Assembly: GCA_029979325.1 (NCBI GenBank)
Contig: JAPOHS010000002.1
Span: 1-37,421, forward strand
Source: Pseudomonadota bacterium
GTDB taxonomy: Bacteria; Pseudomonadota; Gammaproteobacteria; UBA11654
Length of the DNA: 37,421 bases
Reading direction: 5' to 3'
The notes under the pieces were generated by a model. That model was not told the origin of the DNA, searched no databases, and saw only the letters and a list, made by a program, of their open reading frames with translations. The position numbers were made by a program, and so were the translations under genes. This document shows, in pieces, positions 34,141-37,421 of this stretch (positions are counted from its first letter, which is position 1; every line of letters starts with the position of its first letter).

Positions 34141-35181
34141 CTAGGTTTTTGCAAATGAATAAAGGCCATTTTCATCAACCGTTTTCTTGATTTCACCTTT
34201 GCTGACTAGGAAGTTTAAATGTGACATTGTTTCCCCTACAGCCAATACTCTGGTGTGTTCATTGATTTCACTTTTAAACAAAAGGGAGAAGAGGTCAGGG
34301 ACACATTTCGGTTCTGTTATGGCATCAAGCACTGAATCGAGTTTTCTAAAATGATTTTCTATGATTGCATCGATTCGATGGTGTGCGCCAACATATGGGT
34401 AACCATGAGATGGCAGAACCAAAGCATCATTTGGAATCGATGATTTAATCTTTTCTAAGCTCTTGATCCATGATTCAAGAGGATTCGCATCTGGGTTGAT
34501 TGGATTGACGCTGACATTGGGGGTGATTCTTGGCAGCAAAGCATCGCCACATATGAAGACATTTTCATCTTCATTATATAAGCATGCATGTTCTGGTGAA
34601 TGTCCCTCAACAATCACGACCTTCCATTCACCATCACTTAATTTAAGCGTGTCTCCATCTTTGATCAAAATGATGTCATCCACATTTCTAGATGAGAGCG
34701 ACTTTCTCAGCCCAATTCTTTCTCTAAACTGATCTTCAGATTTTTTGTCATAACCACACTTTCTGTAATACTCCAGTGTCAGTTCAATTTGATCATCCGT
34801 CATTCCGCCAATGATTTTCTGAGTTTCGTTGTACTCTTTTTTTGTGAAATGAGGCGCAATATTCAACTCGCTTGATAACCATCCTGAAAGCCCTGAATGG
34901 TCTAGGTGCATATGTGTGATTAATATTTTTTCTATTTTTTTAGGTGGAATAAATCCATTAAAGATATTTCTCCATATGTCTTTCGCCTCATCGGTTGACA
35001 TACCACTGTCAATGATTGTGAAACCTTCATCGCCCTCCAGTAGCCATAAATTTATATGATTCAGCGCTATTGGCAGTGGCATTCTGAGCCAATGTATGCC
35101 TCCTTTCACATTAAGTAATTCACCGTTTTTCGGTCGACTACTAAATGGATATTCAAGTTTTTTTTGTTTCTTTACTTCCAT
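34141..35181 (-). CDS. Metallo-beta-lactamase-fold hydrolase
   Basis: From the ATG at 35181 (preceded by AGGAATTGAG, 7 bases after the upstream stop) the product has 346 residues; earlier ATGs at 35205/35208 lack a ribosome site and overlap the synthetase gene. Metal ligands are visible: THMHLDH, the His of GHSPEH, the Asp of CGDALL and the His of SHGYPYVGAHH. A C-terminal helical extension (HFRKLDSVLDAI to the end) resembles the winged-helix tail of the LACTB2/glyoxalase II-like group. It probably cleaves a thioester, lactone or similar bond, matching the CoA enzymes around it. Substrate not determinable. Confidence 0.83.
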   Translation of the reverse strand: MEVKKQKKLEYPFSSRPKNGELLNVKGGIHWLRMPLPIALNHINLWLLEGDEGFTIIDSGMSTDEAKDIWRNIFNGFIPPKKIEKILITHMHLDHSGLSGWLSSELNIAPHFTKKEYNETQKIIGGMTDDQIELTLEYYRKCGYDKKSEDQFRERIGLRKSLSSRNVDDIILIKDGDTLKLSDGEWKVVIVEGHSPEHACLYNEDENVFICGDALLPRITPNVSVNPINPDANPLESWIKSLEKIKSSIPNDALVLPSHGYPYVGAHHRIDAIIENHFRKLDSVLDAITEPKCVPDLFSLLFKSEINEHTRVLAVGETMSHLNFLVSKGEIKKTVDENGLYSFAKT

Positions 35182-35188
35182 CGATATC

Positions 35189-37147
35189 TCAATTCCTAAC
35201 TTCATCATCAAAGATATTTACAAATAAGTCCACAGACTCAGGATTGGCTAGCGCCTCTCGGTTTTTGATTTCTGTTCCTTCGACTGCGGCCTTTACAGTG
35301 AGTTCGGCAATTTTTCCGCTGATCGTTCTTGGGATATCTTTTACCGAAATGATTTCATTTGGAACATGCCTTGGGCTTGCATTTTTCTTCAGCTTGTTTT
35401 TTATATAATCAATGAGTTTTTTATCCAGTGCGGCGTCTTTTTTTAAGACAACAAACAGAATCACTTTGCTCTCATTTTTTAATTTTATTTCAACCACGAC
35501 GGCTTCCAAAATCTCATCAATATTCTCGATTTGACGATAGATCTCAGCAGTACCAATTCTGACCCCTCCAGAGTTCAGGGTTGCATCTGATCGACCAAAT
35601 ATCACCAATCCATCATCCGCGGTTCGGCAAGCATAATCACCGTGTGCCCATACTCCTGGAAATTTCATGAAGTAAGCATTTCGATACTTCTTTTTCTCTG
35701 GGTCATTGAAGAAATATATCGGCATCGATGGAAAGGAGTTGCAGCAAACCAGTTCACCTTTCTCTCCCGTTCCACTCTCATTGCCATCATGAGAGAAGAT
35801 TCTTACATCCATACCAAGACCAATGCACTGAATTTCACCTCTTACCACCGGAAGCATCGGCGTCGAAAGAGCAAAACATGAAATGATATCGGTTCCACCT
35901 GATATCGATGAAATCTGAACATCTGATTTAATTGAAGAATGAATAAATTTGAAGTGTTCATTGAGCAATGGTGCTCCAGTTGAAAGCACTGTTTTTAAAT
36001 GCTTTAACTCAAACTCGTCAATTGGAGTTACTTTTTCACTTGATAGACTGCTGATATATCTTGGACTGATGCCAAAATGATTAATCTCTTCCTCATCGGC
36101 TATTTTCCATAGATGATTTTTCTGTGGGTGAAATGGCGATCCTTCATATAATACGATGGTTGCTTCACTTGCCATGGCAGTAACCAGCCAGTTCCACATC
36201 ATCCACCCACATGTTGTAAAAAAGAAAACTTTATCATTGGGTTTGATATTGATGTGAAGCTGATGTTCTTTCATGAGCTGAATCAATGTGCCGCCAGCGG
36301 AGTGCACAATGCACTTGGGTTTTCCCGTTGTTCCCGATGAATACATAATGAATAAGGGATGATCAAAAGGGAGCGGGGTAAATCGAGGCTCAACTTTCTT
36401 ATGCAGGTGTCGATCAAATATTTCAGCGTCTTTTATGACGGCGGGCTCCTCGTTTGTCTTTTCATAATTGACTTGAAAGACCTGCTTAACGCTGTCGAGT
36501 TGCTCACATATGACTTCCATTTTATCTTTCATGGAATATTTTTTATGACCGTATTGATATTCATCAACAGTGATCAATATTTTTGGACTGACTTGCCCAA
36601 AACGATCCAAAATTGCGTCGACACCAAAATCCGGCGAGCAGGAGGTCCACACGGCACCAATTGCTGAACAAGCAAGCATTGCAATCACCGTTTCAGGTCC
36701 GTTTGTCATTACTGCTGCAATGACGTCACCTTTTTGAATTCCGAGTTCATCCAAGGTGTGAATAAAAGATCCCACTTGACCAGAAAGTTCTGAGTAAGAA
36801 AGCTCAATTCTTCTTCCTTGTTCATCTCTGTAGATGATTGCGGGTCTATCACTGAGATTGGAAAGCAGTGCTTTTGCATAATTCAGTTCAGAATCAATAA
36901 ACCACTTGCTGTCTATCATATGAGTGCCTTTCTGGTGAACAGCTTTTATGTCATTATTCAGCCCCATTCCTGCAAACTCTGAAAAAGTGACCCAGAAATC
37001 TGATGATTTTTCTATTGACCACCTATGAAGATCAGAATAGTCATTGAATTTGATTTGATATTTTCCCTCCACATGGCCGATGAAGTCATGAACCAAATAT
37101 TGTTCACTATTCGAAGGAGACCAGACTGTTGTATCAGATTGAGTCAT
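35189..37147 (-). CDS. aacS: Acetoacetyl-CoA synthetase
   Basis: This 652-residue adenylate-forming ligase has the acetyl-CoA-synthetase N-terminal ACAS cap (DLHRWSIEKSSDFW), the core P-loop-like motif YSSGTTGKPKCIVH, the hinge motif GRSDATLNSGGVRIG, and the C-terminal catalytic Lys612 in RTISGKIAE. The cap, the IVHSAGGTL segment and the length are typical of AacS rather than Acs. It activates acetoacetate (or a related short acid) to its CoA ester with ATP. First gene of a reverse operon with the metallo-hydrolase and FAD oxidoreductase, and divergent from the MetF-like gene over two operator copies. Confidence 0.88.
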   Translation of the reverse strand: MTQSDTTVWSPSNSEQYLVHDFIGHVEGKYQIKFNDYSDLHRWSIEKSSDFWVTFSEFAGMGLNNDIKAVHQKGTHMIDSKWFIDSELNYAKALLSNLSDRPAIIYRDEQGRRIELSYSELSGQVGSFIHTLDELGIQKGDVIAAVMTNGPETVIAMLACSAIGAVWTSCSPDFGVDAILDRFGQVSPKILITVDEYQYGHKKYSMKDKMEVICEQLDSVKQVFQVNYEKTNEEPAVIKDAEIFDRHLHKKVEPRFTPLPFDHPLFIMYSSGTTGKPKCIVHSAGGTLIQLMKEHQLHINIKPNDKVFFFTTCGWMMWNWLVTAMASEATIVLYEGSPFHPQKNHLWKIADEEEINHFGISPRYISSLSSEKVTPIDEFELKHLKTVLSTGAPLLNEHFKFIHSSIKSDVQISSISGGTDIISCFALSTPMLPVVRGEIQCIGLGMDVRIFSHDGNESGTGEKGELVCCNSFPSMPIYFFNDPEKKKYRNAYFMKFPGVWAHGDYACRTADDGLVIFGRSDATLNSGGVRIGTAEIYRQIENIDEILEAVVVEIKLKNESKVILFVVLKKDAALDKKLIDYIKNKLKKNASPRHVPNEIISVKDIPRTISGKIAELTVKAAVEGTEIKNREALANPESVDLFVNIFDDEVRN

Positions 37148-37161
37148 CAGAGAAAAAGTAT

Positions 37162-37183
37162 CTATTAATCAATTGATAATTAA
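37162..37183. promoter_or_regulatory. Palindromic operator, site C (aacS / metF-like intergenic)
   Basis: CTATTAATC-AATT-GATAATTAA keeps the 9-4-9 spacing with a perfect central ATCAATTGAT and three arm differences from the consensus. It includes the -35 box TTGATA of the predicted metF-like promoter and lies 15 bases before the acetoacetyl-CoA synthetase start. Its centre is 40 bases (about four helical turns) from the centre of site D, so two dimers could bind on one face of the DNA. Confidence 0.6.
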
Positions 37184-37200
37184 AAGCCATATAATATAAT
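37173..37200 (+). promoter_or_regulatory. Strong predicted promoter of the MetF-like gene
   Basis: TTGATA (37173-37178) and TATAAT (37195-37200) are 16 bases apart, a near-consensus sigma-70 promoter; a second overlapping TATAAT is at 37190-37195. The -35 lies in operator C and the start point, near 37207, in operator D, so binding at either would block it. Leader length to the TTG start would be about 29 bases. Confidence 0.6.
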
Positions 37201-37201
37201 A

Positions 37202-37223
37202 CTATTTATCAACTGATAAATAA
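37202..37223. promoter_or_regulatory. Palindromic operator, site D (aacS / metF-like intergenic)
   Basis: CTATTTATC-AACT-GATAAATAA, one arm mismatch from a perfect repeat and almost identical to site B. It covers the expected transcription start of the MetF-like gene. Read on the reverse strand it is followed after 5 bases by TATATT, the same geometry as site B, so it probably also controls the acetoacetyl-CoA synthetase operon. Confidence 0.72.
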
Positions 37224-37235
37224 TGGTATTACAAA

Positions 37236-37421
37236 TTGTTAGAATTTTCATTAGAGTATTTTCCTCCAAGTGATGACACTGAATTGGCTTCACTTTTAAA
37301 ACAAGCGAAGACAATGTCTTCCTTTCAGCCACTATATATGAGCGTCACTCATAGTGCGAAAGATGCGCCTCTAAATAAGACTTTTAGAGCAGTTGAATTT
37401 TTACAAGGAAAACTTCCAACA
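37236..37421 (+). CDS. MetF-like methylenetetrahydrofolate reductase, N-terminus (3' partial)
   Basis: Sixty-two codons run off the right edge. The sequence LLEFSLEYFPPSDD is the first strand of the methylenetetrahydrofolate reductase TIM barrel (family pattern F-E-F-F-P-P) and YMSVTHSA corresponds to the second strand, so the assignment is reasonable despite the short piece. The enzyme reduces methylene-THF to methyl-THF with FAD, or runs in the oxidative direction in some C1 pathways. The frame has no ATG: a stop lies at 37221-37223 and the first usable start is the TTG at 37236, without a clear ribosome site. An ATG at 37223 is in another frame, so a one-base error or frameshift is possible. 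Confidence 0.68.
   Translation, partial: MLEFSLEYFPPSDDTELASLLKQAKTMSSFQPLYMSVTHSAKDAPLNKTFRAVEFLQGKLPT

Noticed and set aside
1..37421. Mobile elements, phage genes, CRISPR arrays, tRNA or rRNA genes
   Set aside because: I looked for transposase or integrase proteins, terminal inverted repeats, spaced direct repeats and tRNA-like 3' ends and found none. The accessory regions appear to be ordinary chromosomal gene clusters.

Overview
The window looks like a chromosomal segment from an AT-rich, gene-dense marine-type gammaproteobacterium. This is inferred from the order and sequence of housekeeping genes: secA/coaE/zapD, sucCD, bamD divergent from rluD, and fmdB-like/DUF502/aspS. No rRNA, tRNA, CRISPR array, insertion sequence or prophage gene was found. 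No gene-free stretch exceeds about 130 bases.

Layout. (1) 1-9490 is core: the C-terminus of SecA, zapD and coaE (reverse), sucC-sucD, bamD (reverse), rluD, a zinc-ribbon protein, a DUF502 membrane protein, aspS and cyoE. (2) 9510-16483 is accessory and largely envelope-oriented: an exported seven-repeat FG-GAP/ASPIC-UnbV protein and a Tat-exported flavin amine oxidase, then a reverse three-gene unit (paraoxonase-like membrane-anchored propeller, unknown helical protein, and a short-chain dehydrogenase with a Sec signal peptide), then an MFS transporter. (3) 16534-37421 is a large catabolic region. It holds a Tat-exported DUF1838 protein, a TetR regulator, a 3-hydroxyisobutyrate-dehydrogenase-type enzyme and an alpha/beta hydrolase; a limonene-monooxygenase-like LLM flavoenzyme; a divergent operon with a protein made of three tandem RidA domains, a second HIBADH-type enzyme, a CocE/NonD hydrolase and an Asp/Glu-racemase-like protein; then a long reverse block with acetoacetyl-CoA synthetase, a metallo-beta-lactamase-fold hydrolase, a FAD_binding_2 oxidoreductase, a fused double class III CoA-transferase, a second alpha/beta hydrolase, an acyl-CoA dehydrogenase, a GPH-type transporter and an amidohydrolase. 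The start of a MetF-like gene lies at the right edge.

The main discovery candidate is that region 3 is a single regulon. A 22-bp palindrome (CTATTTATC-N4-GATAAATAG and close variants) occurs in three intergenic regions: between the LLM gene and the triple-RidA operon, before the CoA-transferase operon, and twice between the acetoacetyl-CoA synthetase operon and the MetF-like gene. A weaker match precedes the DUF1838-tetR operon. The TetR protein encoded here is the natural candidate to bind it. The gene set reads as an undescribed catabolic pathway: uptake, hydrolysis or deamination, flavin oxygenation, imine/enamine handling, dehydrogenation, CoA transfer, acyl-CoA oxidation, acetoacetate activation and perhaps one-carbon handling. 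The substrate is not determined. A terpenoid-like or a nitrogen-containing cyclic compound would each explain part of the gene set. Several enzymes have altered catalytic motifs (a His in the nucleophile elbow of one hydrolase, one missing Cys in the racemase-like protein, a missing Glu in the amidohydrolase), which also argues for unusual chemistry.
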